Assembly (NCBI GenBank): GCA_029961685.1
Contig: JARWKL010000009.1
Coordinates: 30,439,708-30,503,707, forward strand
DNA length: 64,000 nucleotides
Reading direction: 5' to 3'
Origin: Aristolochia californica
Taxonomy: Eukaryota; Streptophyta; Magnoliopsida; Piperales; Aristolochiaceae
Notes under the pieces: model-generated
Database searches by the model: none
What the model was told of the DNA's origin: nothing
The model's input: the letters and a program-made list of their open reading frames with translations, nothing else
Position numbers and translations under genes: made by a program
Shown: piece after piece, positions 30,301 to 44,100 of the stretch
Layout of the letters: every line of letters begins with the position of its first letter
Position numbering within the stretch: the stretch's first letter is position 1

Positions 30301-33300
30301 GGGCTCAAGATCTTCTTTATCTCATAGGTATGATCTTCTCTAGTTTTTTCTTCCTCTTCTTTTACCTTTTTATTTTTCTATGCCCCCGGCCCTTCATTTG
30401 TATTTCTGTTTTTTACTTGTCATACTTTTCCTCCAGCAAATTTCCCCCTTTCTACCCAAGCTTCATTCTTTAACTAACATCTTCAAATTTAAGTTTTTCT
30501 TGCTCTCATGCCTACTGAGTTGTTCTTCTTTTTCTTTTCCTTCTTCATCTTCTCCTCCTCCTCCTTCTCCTTCTGCTTCTTCTTCTTATTCTTTAAAGAA
30601 AAGACTTGTGTTGTCAACGACTGAAGAGCAGATAAACGAATAAAATCTGAAAATGGAGCAGGATATGGATACTAATGCACACAAAAAAAAAACAGTTGAC
30701 CTTACGAACCTCTAGCTGAAGTTAAAAAGATAATAAACCTAAGTAGATATTTTGTTTAGTTAAAATGGTTTTAGAGAGGATTTCCTGTTCTTGAGTACAG
30801 AGACAGCAGCAAGTATAGTCCTTCAATCTTTTGCTGCAATTTTCACTTATTTTCTGGCAACCTTGTGTAGATCCCATTCTTTTGTCATCCTTAGAATCAG
30901 GGAAAGGAGAAAATAGACGGATGGCAGTTTGGTAAATGCAACTAGACGTCTAGCCCGGTTTCTGTCTACCTATTAAGTCAGTACCTCTTTTGAAGCAGCC
31001 GATTACAAATGCAGGTCCAGCCAATTGTGACTCCAGCCTCAGTGATCTTTTGTTATTATTATCATTATATGAATATTCGCTAGACACATATGGCAAACAT
31101 AGCACAGATATCAATGAAACTGAAATCTAAGACCTTTAAGAAAACCCCCATATGGCCATCAAACCAAAGGTCCCAACCACTATGAAATAAATTCAAACAA
31201 TTAAGTATATTGAAGAAACTCAAAAAAAACTAAAGGTGCTTAAATGAAGAGACAGACATAGGTAAGCAGTACAATAGTGAAATTTAATGGCATAGCAATA
31301 AATACGCGTCCCAGCATACACTGTTGTAGCTTAATTTGGTTTCTTAAAGCATTCAAGGGCTTCAAGTATCCTATTCATTTGGAATGTCTTTGAATTCCAG
31401 GAATTTTTCAGATGAGATGTTCAAATACTTCAAAAACACAAGCATATTCAAATTCAAAAAAGGCTACTTGAATGAAATTTACAGAGAAAAGACCTAAAAT
31501 GCACACGAATTTTAAACCTCAGCAGTTGTTCCAACTTCTGAACAATAACGCCTGGTATTGCCGGAACGGTGGTAAATGCGTATCTGCAACAAGCTCTCAA
31601 ACATATAAAATATTAATTAAGAAATATGAGAGAGACATTAAAAAAAGGCAAGATTGACTTACTACACCAATAATGTAAGGAGCATCAGCCTGTCTCATTG
31701 CTTTTTCCACTGAAGCTTTATATCTAGATTGAATAACCCTTATAGGCAGAATGGCTTCAGGGAACAAAATAACACCTGGAAATTTATTAAATAGAAAAAT
31801 AAAAATTACCCACCACGTGGAGAGGAAACTATCCATAATGAATTACACATAAATATTGACATAACCTACACTTCTTTAACCTTCTTGTTCTTCATGAAAT
31901 TTTTTGTCAACAAATGAATTCAAATAAAGCCAACTTCACAATAGTCCTTTTCTTCCTAATTATAACAAAGCATTCAATTAGCATCAGGAGTGGGTAACAA
32001 AGCATTCAATTGGTATCAGGAGTGGGTGTCTTGCCAAGACGTCATACGTATCAAGCGAGACGTCTCAAATTTTTGGGGGATGAGACATCTTGCCCATGGT
32101 TCTCCAACCTGGAGAAGAGAAGCAATTCAAGCATATGAAAACTCATGTCAGGTTGCCCGAGTCAGGTTGGGACTCACATGTCCAAGAAGAGGACTCAAGG
32201 TGAATGGGCGAATCTCACCCACCCCCTCCCCAATCCAAGTAAATCAAGTTGAATTGCAGGTCAACTTGACGAATTATAAAACTAGGATTTTGTCCCTTGT
32301 ATAAAAGTACCATTATATAGCAATATACTCGAAACCTCCCAAGGCATCTTAGATTTTGACATGGGCAAGAATCTCAGAAACGAACACAACCACCCCAAAT
32401 TAGCATTAATAAGAATGACAATAGGATGATAGTTGTTCTAAACAATAATTGGCATATAAAATACACAGGGATGATACTAGTTTTTAAGCTATAATTGACA
32501 TATAAAATACACCCCCGCATCCTAAATTTTGTAAATTTAGAGAACAGGAAAAAAAATTGACATGGAAAATAACCAGCACTGATGACATTTACTGGTGACA
32601 TTTTTTTACATGCATTTACTGGTGTTGAGGGCATTTTTTGACTCTTCTACAACCACTGGGAATAGGAGTTCTGTTCAAGAACAAAGTACTAAGAGAAGAT
32701 GCATCAGCAATTTATAGACCGAGGGAGTTCCCTATAACAAGATGTTGAGTGGAGTTTGCTTATTCGGACACGAGCTAACATTCGAAAATGATCTTAAAAA
32801 TACAGAAAGTTATCTCTCAATAGGAGATCCAGCCCTCCAAGCATGGACGATAATCTTCAGCCCAGATATCCTAACCATCAAATCCCCCTTAACAATGAGG
32901 GATGAGAAAGAAGCTTACATGATCTTTGAATGTGAAGGAGGCCTTCAGTATTAGCCACAACGTAGTCTGAAGTCCCAAGAAGCCTTGACCCTTTTCATAT
33001 TTTATCCATAAAGACTCACTTACTTTTCGAACAACTTAACTATTTTCAGCATATATGGGTTGACTATCTTCCAAAAATCTCCGCAATGTTAATACATCCA
33101 ATAGTACTTTGCCCATATGGCAATTCGTAAAAGTCTTCTGGGAAACTTCAAATTGTTTTTCAGAGATGGAGTAAGCAAACAAAACAGTGAATATCCAGCA
33201 TCTTACCCAAGGTCCAGTCAACAATATGGATGTTAATATACTCGAACTACCTGAAAGACCTGAGCTGGTTCTACTGAGGCTCGGCTTTCTTGTAGGAACC

Positions 33301-35093
33301 GTGAATAACCTCGTTCATCCAGACTCCAACTCTGCTATCTAATTAGTAAGACTTCAGTAAGACATAATGACCTTACTTTCATATGATCTGAAGTTATTTA
33401 AATTGAAATTAACATTAAACATGGGTCCTCAATCTGTCAGATTCTTATGAAAAACTAACCTGACATGTCTAGAAAAACATCTTTGAATTTCTATTCAAGC
33501 ATCCTTTTAGAAATGCACAAGAAATAACACATTTAAGCCTCAGTGTTGTTGATGACTTCATATAATAAATTACTGGAAAAAGACAATGATGTAAACTTTC
33601 TTCTTTTTCAAAGTAACCAACATGTTATACAAAGAGAATATCATAAAAAGGAAGGGAGGTAACATCAAGATGTGCACTACCAAGCTAAGATCCTTTAAAA
33701 AATAATCACCTTCGAGGTAGAACATCGGAAGACTCAAGATTGCACCACCATCCAGGAAACTTACTCTACCCCGAGTGTGCTCAACATCTGTTACACAGAA
33801 GTTACCATAAAGCAGATCTCATGGATGAAGTTCTTCAGGAGCAAACATCAGGACATGTTGATAGGCCTACCACCCAGATATGAATGCAAAGAAGGCAGAG
33901 ACGTATCAAAGGTGAAGTCAGCATCAGAAGAGTCTCCTCCATCTCCATACTCACTTCAATGCAAAAAAATAAAAAACACTCAAAACTGATGAGAAATTAT
34001 ACAAGTCACTGTGATTACAGCACAGATGCTTGAATAATTTAAATATGCTTCACTACAGAAAAAACTGTAGGTGTAAAAGTTACTATGTTTCGAGCATTTT
34101 AAAGTAAGAAATGTCTACATAGACAACTTGTTTTTCCAACTCCCAGCATAGAAAAGTCGTACAAGTTTTTTCATTAACCTTTTATATTGATTCCCCATAG
34201 ACTTCTTATAATGAATGACAAATAATTTTACCAAAAAAAGGATCCACTACATTTACAGGTCCTGGTGGCATCATCTGCAAATTTTGTTTTCTGCCATTTC
34301 AGAAGGTGTTCTCTCATGGCATAAAAAATCACCAAGTTAAATTATGACATTACCCTTCACGTGATTATTGGGGTGTAATATTAAGGAGAAAGATGCCATA
34401 TGAACCTCTTGCCACCACTGACGGAACAGGTAGCGGGAGAAGAGGACACTTTTCAAAGCAAACCAGTCCCTAATAGTTGATAATTCAAAGTTAGAAACAT
34501 CGAATTGTGGGAGAAGTGATACTTTTTTTTAAACACTGGCATACAGCTGCCAACTGAAGAGTTCGACTGAAATCAGGATACATTCTAGTCCAACGGAACT
34601 TTAAACACCCAGAGGAAGCAATTTTCCACTCTCCTTTTAAGGAGAGCGGACAACCAAAACTGATTAGCATTCCTTTCTCTCCAACAACCTCTTCTCCAAT
34701 AGCTTGTCAGAAATTTGGCAAAAGCCTATCAGATTAAGGTGGTCACTTTGTAAGAAAAAAAAAAAAAAAAACAGAACACGGAGAAAAATCCCAATTCCGA
34801 AATAAAGGAAACACTGAAATGAAAACAAAGATAAAGACATCACTTTCCTTACGAAAAATCAATGGAAAAACCGGAAGCAATACAAAATCAATACATGTAG
34901 CAATGCTGTAGAGGAGAATCAATTAAAAGATATCAGAAACCAAATCCAAGGAAAGAAGTAACAAACTCAACCTGAAATCAGAAGGATCTTCGGACTCTTC
35001 ATCAGCTTCCTCGACTTGTAGTTCCTCCATATCCAGCTCTCTTATTTGATCCATTTGCCGTTGTTCATTCTCACGTATCCGGTCGTTGTCCAT
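27325..35093 (-). CDS. CRBN: Cereblon homologue (LON plus CULT domains), 10 exons, about 539 aa
   Basis: Plant orthologue-like member of the cereblon family, the substrate receptor of CRL4 (DDB1-CUL4) ubiquitin ligases in animals. Exons on the minus strand: 34972-35093, 33871-33953, 33710-33787, 31663-31775, 31518-31583, 29816-29917, 28410-28953, 28072-28277, 27721-27884, 27325-27466; all junctions are in phase. The N-terminus is acidic (LDMEELQVEEADEESEDP). The LON domain starts near residue 84 (LSLPMFYLEGVILFPEAILP) and is interrupted in exon 7 by a Ser/Asp-rich low-complexity insert, resuming at ARRAADMWKEILG. The CULT domain has zinc ligands C434-x2-C437 and C501-x2-C504, and aromatic cage residues W490, W496 and W512 in HSWFPGYAWTIAYC and NMGWFFTATD, then FWGIRSS. 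There is no secretion signal; action in nucleus and cytosol is inferred from the family. The start is the ATG at 35093, just before the conserved acidic N-terminus. The symbol is by homology. Confidence 0.93.
28561..28650 (-). repeat. In-frame 45-bp tandem duplication within cereblon exon 7
   Basis: 28561-28605 and 28606-28650 are imperfect 45-base copies (15 codons each). They encode LDNRMRENSKSR and LGNRMRESSKPR inside the low-complexity insert of the LON domain. The reading frame is kept. Confidence 0.85.
31963..32026 (+). repeat. 32-bp tandem duplication with PBS-like sequence in a cereblon intron
   Basis: 31963-31994 and 31995-32026 are direct copies with two differences. The second reads CATTCAATTGGTATCAGGAG, which looks like an LTR end, two spacer bases and a Met-tRNA primer site. 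The following 250 bp could be the internal region of a decayed element. It lies in the intron between exons 3 and 4. Confidence 0.6.
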
Positions 35094-37240
35094 CTCTAGG
35101 TGTAGGGCGGGTAAGAGAGGAGGAGAACGGAACCGGAAGCTCGCTCGCAGTTACTACTACTATTACAGATACAGAGAAGCTCTTAACGTTTAAAAAAAGA
35201 GTGGGTTTTGGAGAAGAGTGGAGAGACGGAGGTTTCTCATGTGGGTTCGACGCTTGTGCGAAACTACAACGAACAGAGCAAATGCGCCAACAAATAGCTG
35301 GCAGAGCGCTTTGTCCACGTTGGTTATACAGTAGACAGCGGTCAGCGAAAGCCAAAAGTTAGTAGCTTATTGATGGACCCAGCAAAGCTTCACTTAAAGG
35401 AAGGGAAGCTTCACTTAAAGGAAGGGTCCACGGCAATATTTTTCTCAATGAAAGCAATTAATAAGGGAAAGCTCACAGCACACTTCCAAGCAATATAGGA
35501 GGTGGCAATAAATATAATTAGATACTGACGTCACTAAAGTTTTAAAAGTAAACTTGAAGAACCCTTTGCAATCGGCCCTCTGCAGCATTGAGTGATCTTT
35601 GATGGTAAAGCTTGAAAGAAATGAAGATGACCATTTGACCATTTCTTTGTGAACTACTAGCCCTAGTATCACACTGTTTATGGGTCAAACAACCGAAACA
35701 TTCTGTGCCCTCATTCGTTGCATCAGGCGCACACCTTTGGTTATCTCTTTTCTGATTTGAGTCGGATCATCGAGGGAGGGAAACTTAGCCCCCTCTCTAT
35801 TGATAATGGCCAGAGGAGGAGGAGCTGTCGCCGCTGCCCCTCGTCGCCCAAATTATGACATTAGAATTTGTAATTTCAAAAATTCCTCCTCGAATAAACA
35901 ATTCTAATTATGGGATACGACTTTGTCGGATTAGCGCTGAGTAATTCGGCGGACATTCGTATCTCGCACCTTGTCCTAAACGCCTCCAACCCCCTTCAAT
36001 AAAACCCGTATCACGTCGCGTCCAAAGTTCCGATACGACAAAAACTTCCTCCATTTCTTGTGGATAAAAGTAAACGGATGCGAATTCGGCGTATCCCTTT
36101 CCCGACGATATCCCTTTATTAGTCACTGTGTACGCAAATAAGAAATTACATGAAAATTTCGACCAAATTAACACGAACACGCGTACTATCTTCGCAATTT
36201 GACAGGGGAAAACCACGATCCCATGTGGCCCCCACTCCACTCCAGTGCACCGTATCGTGCTAAAAAATATTAGCCACGGCACTGGCAAGCTTCGCGTTAA
36301 GACGTCATTCTTGGCAGGAAATATGAAACTCCAGTTCTTTAGTATCTTTTCTTGTAAAATAATCATCCCCTGCCCCGAATTATGCTTATCTTTCCAGTAA
36401 AGTCTGGGCAGTTCTGGGCCTCGCCTCGCCTCGCCTCCTCCTTAAGATAATATAGTTATTTGCACGAGAAAAAGGTCTCCCTCATCCTTTACGGATATAA
36501 AGCAAATCCTAAGCTACGCTTTATCCACTTCGGTTCTCCCACACATGAGAGATCTTAACTTAAGCCAAATTTGCTTTACCACGCGTCCATTGCGATAAGG
36601 CTCGTTGCTTTTTTCGTCCGAATGGATGCTCCATGCCTCCAGCTTTCCCATAAGTAAACATGCATGAGGTCAGAGCGAGCGGCTTTGATCCGATCTGAAG
36701 ATGCCATATTATTATTTAAATACTCTAGTGGATGGCTCGTCTGGCGCAGGGATCTAAGCCAATCACGTGAACGCCCTACGCGGGCCTCACCAAACAGATG
36801 TGTATCTTCAGGCGAGATGGACGACTGTTTTTTGGCGGACTGTTGGGTACAGTAACCATGATGGGGGGGGTGCGGGGGAGTTAGTGTGGATTTAGTTTAA
36901 TTTTTTTTTCAAAATCAGGTGGTTAGAAGGAATTAATAATTTAAGATTCGATTTGACGGGCCGAGGGAATGGAGCAGATCTCTGAACGAGGAAGAGTAGA
37001 TAGAATATGATCATGTATGGGGATTTATTGGAGGGGATGGATATATGAGACAACTAATTGATGGAGCATTAAAACGTAAAAGTATATTTAGCGGAGAACA
37101 TTTTATGTGAGCACAAAACAGTAAACACGCCAAGGACGTAGCCGCATGGCTTACGGCACTCGCAATCATGTATACCGTACCCAGAGAAGAAATATCTTCC
37201 AAATGTCCGATGGCATTTTCGTAGTTGTTTGTCGTCTGTC
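35094..37240. other. Shared 5' region between cereblon (-) and MYB (+)
   Basis: Divergent promoter space of about 2.3 kb. It has a perfect 21-bp tandem duplication at 35385-35405/35406-35426 (AAGCTTCACTTAAAGGAAGGG) and four GCCTC units near 36418-36437. A 152-codon open frame on the minus strand (35908-36366) shows no family resemblance and is probably chance. Confidence 0.5.
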
Positions 37241-37246
37241 CGACCT

Positions 37247-37253
37247 TATAAAT
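37247..37253 (+). promoter_or_regulatory. Probable TATA box of the MYB gene
   Basis: TATAAAT 175 bp upstream of the ATG at 37422. The predicted leader of about 140 nt contains no upstream ATG. Confidence 0.55.
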
Positions 37254-37421
37254 TCGCGCTTTCTCTACCTCGACAACAAAGAAAGCCCGACACGGCGTCG
37301 CCTCCTCTTCTAAAACTTCCTGCCCTTCTTGGTCGAAGAGAAAAACGCAGAAAACTTTCACAAAGGATCATCATCCTTCACCGTCTGGCTGGAGTGGCCC
37401 AAGGGGAGTTGGGGTTGAACC

Positions 37422-40400
37422 ATGACTCGGAGGTGCTCCCATTGCAGCAACAACGGGCACAACTCTCGAACGTGCCCGTCGAGAGGCGGCCTCAAGCTGT
37501 TTGGTGTGAGGCTGACGGATGGGTCGATCAAGAAGAGTGCGAGCATGGGCAATCTTTCTTCTGCGCACTACAACTCCTCCTCCTCCTCTCCTAACCCTGG
37601 CTCTCCCTCCTCTGATCCTTTGCAGGATCCGGCACCCGTGGCCGAGGGATATGTTTCGGATGATCCTGCCCATGCCTCCTACTCCTCCAATTGTCGTTCC
37701 GAGAGGAAAAAAGGTTCTTTCTTCATTTTCTTATTTCATGAATGTTGATTTTTGCTGTATTTATTTTTTTAGTTTTTTTTTTTTTTTTGTTATTCAAAAA
37801 TTCAAGTTGATTTTTGTCTATCCTTGATCGTTTCTATGTTCATTCCAACTGTTTTGATTTTATCCTTTCGATATTTCTAATATTATAGCTTTTCCAGCTC
37901 TCCTATTACTACTATTTGTTTTCATTTTCTTTTCCCAAAGTTGAAGTGTTTGGGGAAAAAACAATGTCTCCTTTGGAATTGGGAAGGATTCCTAGTGTTT
38001 ATTGCTTATCTACTGATTGGTAAAGATGGTTTTCATTTGAATTCGTTTTTTTTTTCTACCATCTATTTCCAAATATTATCCTTTAGGTCTGACGTGGTTT
38101 GATTTTGTTTCGTTTCCTCTTGTCTCCTTCTTCCTTTTTGTATTCATGTACCAGTTTCTGTTTTGGGCTTTTTTAAGACATCTCTCTACCTTCCTGTTTT
38201 GGCTATTATCGTCATTATGTATATTGTCTGTATAAGTTCGGAATCTACCTTGTATTACATTTTAGGAATCAGCTAAAGTAGACTTCGTTTCATTTCCTAC
38301 TAAGTTTTCATGTAATTTCTCTGTTATGGTGTCGTGAGTGAAGTCTTTGGCTTTCCTCTTTAGAGCTCCTTTTTTCTTATTCTCCCGATCCTGTCTCTAG
38401 GTTCTTCAGTATGAGGCTTCTGCCTTTTTTGGCCTTCAATTACCCCTGCTGGAGTATTAAAAATGTTTTGGCAAAATGCGTCTCACGAAATTCTAGCATA
38501 AAATAAAACTTAATGGAACATGTGATGAACGCACTTTGAAGGAGGCATCCACCATTTTTTACCTGGCGGCATCTGTTTTTTCAAGGTCTTTTTCTCTTTT
38601 TTAGTTAATAAAATAAAAGTTGTATGACTAACACAAGCACAGGGCTTTCCTCCAACTTCGGGTGATTTTTCCGTTAGTTCAAATCTTCAGGGGTTGTTGT
38701 TGAAACAATTTCCCTACATGAAATTTTTCTATTAAGTTCTTGGCTCTTTTCGAGTTTTCCAAATTGATTGTTTGGGTTCAACCGAACAATATTTTTGTTG
38801 CACAATAGGTGTTTGAAAAGAGGGCTAACATGTTTATCAGCTGGCCTCTTAGAACTCTGTATTTGTCTTGTATATTTTTCTATTGTCAGTTTGCTGGAAA
38901 GTGGTTAAGATCCATCGTGCAGGCCATAAAGCCTTATCTTTATGCTCTTTCTTTCTTACGAATCTTTTTTACTTTTTTCCGGCTTAGTTTGACACGTCCT
39001 GTTGAGAATCTCCCTCCGGTCTTCTCTGCTGTCAATTTGTTTGTCTTTTATGATTTCTCTTTCTATCGTTACTACCTTTTTATCTGATATTGGTCTTTTA
39101 TGATTTCTCTTTCTATCGTTACTACCTTTTTATCTGATATTGGTCTTTTATTGTGCATTTCTAGGTTCACTATTCTCCTTTTCTTTTCATGGATGCAAAA
39201 TACAGTCAAAAGGGTTACACATCAAATCTTGTTATTCTACCTAAAGAAGCCCTTTTTTTCTCCCCTGCATTTGTCTTTTGATAAAGTTAATGCATAAAAA
39301 TGAACTTTAGATATAAACCGTATTCATGGAAAATAGAAAGTGAGAGGAATGAAATGGATAATGAGAAGATCTATTCTTGCTAGAGGCTGGGATCAACCAT
39401 ATGTATGCTCTCGGCTGTCTGTATTATGTCTGAATATGACTGAAGCTCACATCTTCTTTGCTAGTATTATGCCCAATACAGCCTGAGATGCTATGTTTTT
39501 TATTTTTTATTTTTATTTTGCTTAACATGTTTAATTTTTCTTTCTTCCTGTTGCAATAGAATTTTTACTAGAAAACCTCTTTGAATGGCTGGCTTCATAT
39601 CTTTATAGGTAATATGGTATGTATGTAAAAGACAGAACCAGTCCACTGCTTTTAAATACTATCTTAATTTTCATTTGCATCACATTTTATTTCAAAAAAA
39701 AAGAAAACTCTTACCCGGATAGCGGGTTGTAGATGTAAGAACTCAATATGTTTTTGGTCTAGCTTTAAGTTTTAATTTTAAGAGATGTGAGATTGAAATT
39801 GCAATTAAATGAGGGTTGAGGTGTTTTAGGTAGGCCTTTCCTTTTATGTCATATTATAATTTTTCCCTCGCCTACATATTATAGTTGTTCCTTTCCGAAG
39901 TGAGAACTATTGAAGAAGACAAGGAGTAACAGAAACTAACATGAGGAGGCGATTAAAATTCAGCACGATGATATCTTCTGATTGACCACTACTAATTTGC
40001 AAAAGAGTGGTCAAGCAACATCTGTGCATCCTAAAGAACTACTCCTGGTAGAATGTATTAGTTGCTTTATTGGATGATTAGAAAGCTGTATTAGTAAGGA
40101 ACTAACTCTTCAATATGAGATTTTTCTTGAAGGAACATGGTACAGAAGTTTTTAGCTGTTTGTCTTTTACACTCGAATGGCATTTTGCATGGTTTCATCA
40201 ATTAGTTGGTTAGTAATTTTGCCCCATTCTTTCTGCTGGTTTTAGGCATTCCTTGGACTGAAGAAGAGCATAGGTTATTCTTAGTGGGACTGCAAAAGCT
40301 GGGAAAAGGTGACTGGCGGGGGATAGCACGGAATTTTGTTGTGTCAAGGACTCCTACCCAAGTTGCCAGCCATGCTCAAAAATATTTCATCCGGCAGAGC

Positions 40401-41137
40401 AACTCAACAAGAAGAAAGAGAAGATCAAGCTTATTTGATATGGCCCCAGATGTAGTATGTTTCTTAGTCATTTTTTTTTATTTTTTTTATTTCTTGTGTT
40501 CTATTTTTTTCATTTTCTTATTCTGGTGGGTGTTTTTTTTTAACATACATGTTCGTGTTTCAGCTGTCAAACATATTATCCTGTCGTGGGCTTATTCCTT
40601 TCTCCTATTTGTTTTGCTGCACAGCCTTCTGATCGAATAACAGGAATGGAAGAGCAGTTTCTGCTACCTTCTGAAACTGAAAACAGAAGTCAATTGCCTC
40701 CTGTACATCTCTCTCTCAGTCGGGAGTCTGAAAGGTTGGAGTCCATTTCCAGTAATGCACCAACTGATCCAGAAGATACTGTTCCTTCCAACAGTTTTAT
40801 GCCTCCAATGCTACCACCGTTTTACTCTGCGTATATACCCATTCCATTCCCTGTGTGGCCACCAAATTTTACTCCTTCATGTGAGGAGAGAAGGGAGACA
40901 CATCAAGTTCACAAGCCTACTCCTATACTCTCCAAGGATCCTGCCAATGTGGATGAGCTTGTGGGCATGTCTAATAAGCTTAGTCTTGGAGAGACTTTTT
41001 ACAACCGTATAGAACCATCAGAACTCACAATAAAACTCCTCGGTGCTCCCTCCCGACAATCGGCATTTCATGCAAACCCGGCACCCCGTGGTTCAGGCTT
41101 GAGCCAGGGCAGCAGCAGCCCCATTCATGCAGTTTGA
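37422..41137 (+). CDS. 1R-MYB (SHAQKYF) transcription factor of the KUA1/MYBS3 type, 3 exons, 337 aa
   Basis: Exons: 37422-37713, 40246-40454, 40625-41137, all in phase. The N-terminus carries a CCHC zinc knuckle C5-x2-C8-x4-H13-x4-C18 ([17 protein letters not shown]), then [20 protein letters not shown], whose KLFGV core is a B3-type repression motif shared by this subfamily. The MYB repeat starts at residue 98 ([20 protein letters not shown]) and ends with SHAQKYF (139-145), followed by a basic RRKRRSS nuclear-localisation-like stretch. The C-terminus contains conserved LSLGETFY and SELTIKLL segments. Relatives bind the TATCCA-type element and repress sugar-, hormone- or peroxidase-related genes; the targets here are an inference from the family. 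Intron 1 is long (2,532 bp) and lies just before the MYB repeat. The length matches the subfamily. Confidence 0.93.
39043..39142 (+). repeat. Perfect 50-bp tandem duplication in MYB intron 1
   Basis: 39043-39092 and 39093-39142 are identical by eye, starting GTCTTTTATGATTTCTCT. A third copy begins at 39143 but diverges after about nine bases. The identity implies a very recent duplication, or possibly an assembly artefact. Confidence 0.9.
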
Positions 41138-44100
41138 CTTCCAGTAGAAAAGAGAGAAGGGGGTTCATATCTTCTAATAGTTCCTTTTTCATAGAAATGA
41201 TATTATGTATATGGACATACCTGTCTCCGCAGCAAGAGTTAGAACGCATGGTGCAGAACGAGTCTGTTTTCCCTAACAACCGAACAAAATTGTGACATCG
41301 GCTTCTTTTCTTGTCATTTGGATACCTTTTGGCATGGGAAAGGCAATTATTTTGCCACCAACAGCCCTGCGCTTGCAGCTTGTGCGATTCAATGTGACTA
41401 GCATTCTTGGGATGTAATGGTCGTTGTGAGACCAGTTTCCTACACTTCCATCCTTATTCATACCGTTTGAAAATGAGGGATTGGCCTGTTAAAATGCTGA
41501 TATTGGTAGCAACAATTTAGTTGCTTCAGTCGGATTCTAGGATTAGTATAAATCTGAAACAAAATCTAAGAAGAAGATGAGAGAGCTCCTTAGTATTTGT
41601 AGGGAACAATACTCTTATCCAATGTAGGGGCTCGCCTTATATGATTTTTAGGTTTTGTATCAGCTTTATTTTCAACAGGTTGGCCTTCGATTGTCGACTT
41701 TCTTTCAGATAATATAAAATATATTCAAACCTACAACTAATGGATTGAACCTAAAAAAATTGGCGGTGTCAGATTTGGATCTGATTCGAGTGTAATGGTC
41801 AATAAATTATAATTTTTTATTTCTTGCTTTGTAGGTGATCAAAATCATAGTAACGAAAAAGATAAAATAACAATAAAAAGAGAATAACATTATAGTAAAG
41901 ATGATCAATAGCAGTAGTTATACATATTCTGGGAAGACCATCCTTCATAGGTATCAAATCAGGCGTCTTGGATTTGGATAAGAAAATTTTCTGGGCTAGA
42001 ACTAGACTAATGGCCAGACTTAGTGAATAGCATGCACGAGTGATTGATAACACAAAGATTGGATTTCCCAGAAACCGAATCTCTCTACTTTAAACAGGTT
42101 TGGCTCAAACACTTAAATCCATTTTTACGAACGTTTTATCTTAAGAGCTTAAAATAAAAAAGAACCTCCTACAATTATATCTGGAATCATCAAAACTTTG
42201 TAGAATTCGAAAGCGGCGCAGCGTTGAAGAATCGAGGCTCCGTCCCTGTCAGATGTGCTGCTGGTACCTAACAAGCCGGGGTGAGGTGTCCAACGACGGA
42301 CAATCTCTTCCCCTGGAACTCTCTTTCGGTAGCAGCAGACGACGATAAGTACGAATACGGCATCGGACGTCGCCAATGGAAGTCAATTTCAGGAGTTGTG
42401 CAGGGACCGAAACGTTGAAACGCAGACCCGATAGGGAAAATGGTTGTTGGCCCTCGGGACATGGGATTCCCTGTTAAATTGGGGTTTTCCTTGACGACTG
42501 GAACTGGGGGGTCATAGTTATGAAAAGCAACGCAATCACGGGCATGTGTTAGAAACAGAGGGCTCGGTGTTTCTATCCTAATTAATGTGCAGGAACAATG
42601 CATGAACCTTTTCTTCCTTTGCGGCCTGTAATGTTGTCTTTTTTATCGGCAGTGATGCCGCAAAAGGAACAATGCATGAACCTTTTCCCCTAATTTTCGA
42701 TTTTTTATTTTTTAAATGTTTCTATTTTTCGGAGATGGGAAATGGGATGGGGGCCGGATAATAGGAGCCGGGACAGGGATCAGGTTTGAGGACGTCACCC
42801 GTACCCACTCTTAGCCCGAACCCGAGCACCCGCCATGACTCTACTGCCCTCGCCACATCACAACTTGTAACGTCTCTCTTGTCTCTCTGTATTTTAAAGT
42901 CGTAACATACCATAAGAAAGAGTGAAAGCAGGGAAACATCTTCTAATAATCGAATTATTTGGAATGAAGATACAAGATAATAATTAATAACTGTTAGAAG
43001 TCCACAGTTTAAGCTTATGAGAGAACGTGTCGACGATGAGTGGTGACAGCGACGATCAGAGGAGCCTTCCACTCTAAGAATGGCTTAAAAGCGGAATTGT
43101 AATCAAGCGGAGCCTCCTTTGATAGATGGACGATCAGAGGCAGTTTTGTAATTTATTGAATTCGAAATATCATCGTAACTTTCCACTCTATCAGAATCTC
43201 TTGCAGGGAGATACGTGTCATCGGATGAAAGCGACGTCCAAACACATTCTAAAGCATCTATTTATCGTTTTTATCACTTCTCGTTAGGGGTGGCGTGAAT
43301 CGATCGGAACCTATTTTGATCTCGAGTATCCTAACTCTAACCCAATAATTTTAATTGAGTTTGAACGTTTATTTTTATAAAATATATATCAAATAAATTA
43401 TTCTATATACTATATAAAATTATTCATAAAACTATATAATTATACATAAATTTTATTTATTAATTAAATACAAAAAAATAATAATAAAACTTATTATTGT
43501 TTGATAAAAAATATTCTTCTATTATAAATTATTTAATGTAGTTAAAAATATTAAAATTAACAAGATGAGAAAAACATAAAAAATATGTAACGGATAACAT
43601 TATCTCCAAAATCTTCTTTTCAGGTTGTAATCATAAAACAAATTTTTAATAAATAAAACTAAATAATATACTAAATAATATTATAATAAATAATTATTCA
43701 AAAAAAGTTTACCTTTTAATTTTTCCTTGACATCGTGAAGAGCCCAAACCTATATGTTAATTATTAAATATAATTTAAAGGATAGTTTGGTTATTTTATA
43801 GAGTCTATATATTCCAAGTTTCATAGTGTTTGGACATGTAATTAGGAAGATGTAAGAAGATGCATATAAGAGGCATAGTAAGAACTCATATAACTTTTAT
43901 ATACCTACAATAGGGTGAACCTTCCAAAATCATTAAAAAAACACGATGAAAATATAGTGTCTATACAATAACTAATGTTTCAATTTAAAAGTATAACAAC
44001 AAGGGCATTTTACCAGTTACGGTGACCTAGGAGGCAAAAACATACGATGACCTAAAAACATAAAAATCAACAGTAGGGTGAGAGATTGAGAGCCATTATC

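Noticed and set aside
34350..34470. Extra cereblon exon between exons 1 and 2
   Set aside because: A stretch reads openly on the minus strand, but exon 1 joins exon 2 at 33953 in phase and the family has no such segment there.
35908..36366. 152-codon minus-strand open frame upstream of cereblon
   Set aside because: No motif or family resemblance, hydrophobic and Cys/Trp-scattered composition, and it lies in the divergent promoter region; length is compatible with chance.
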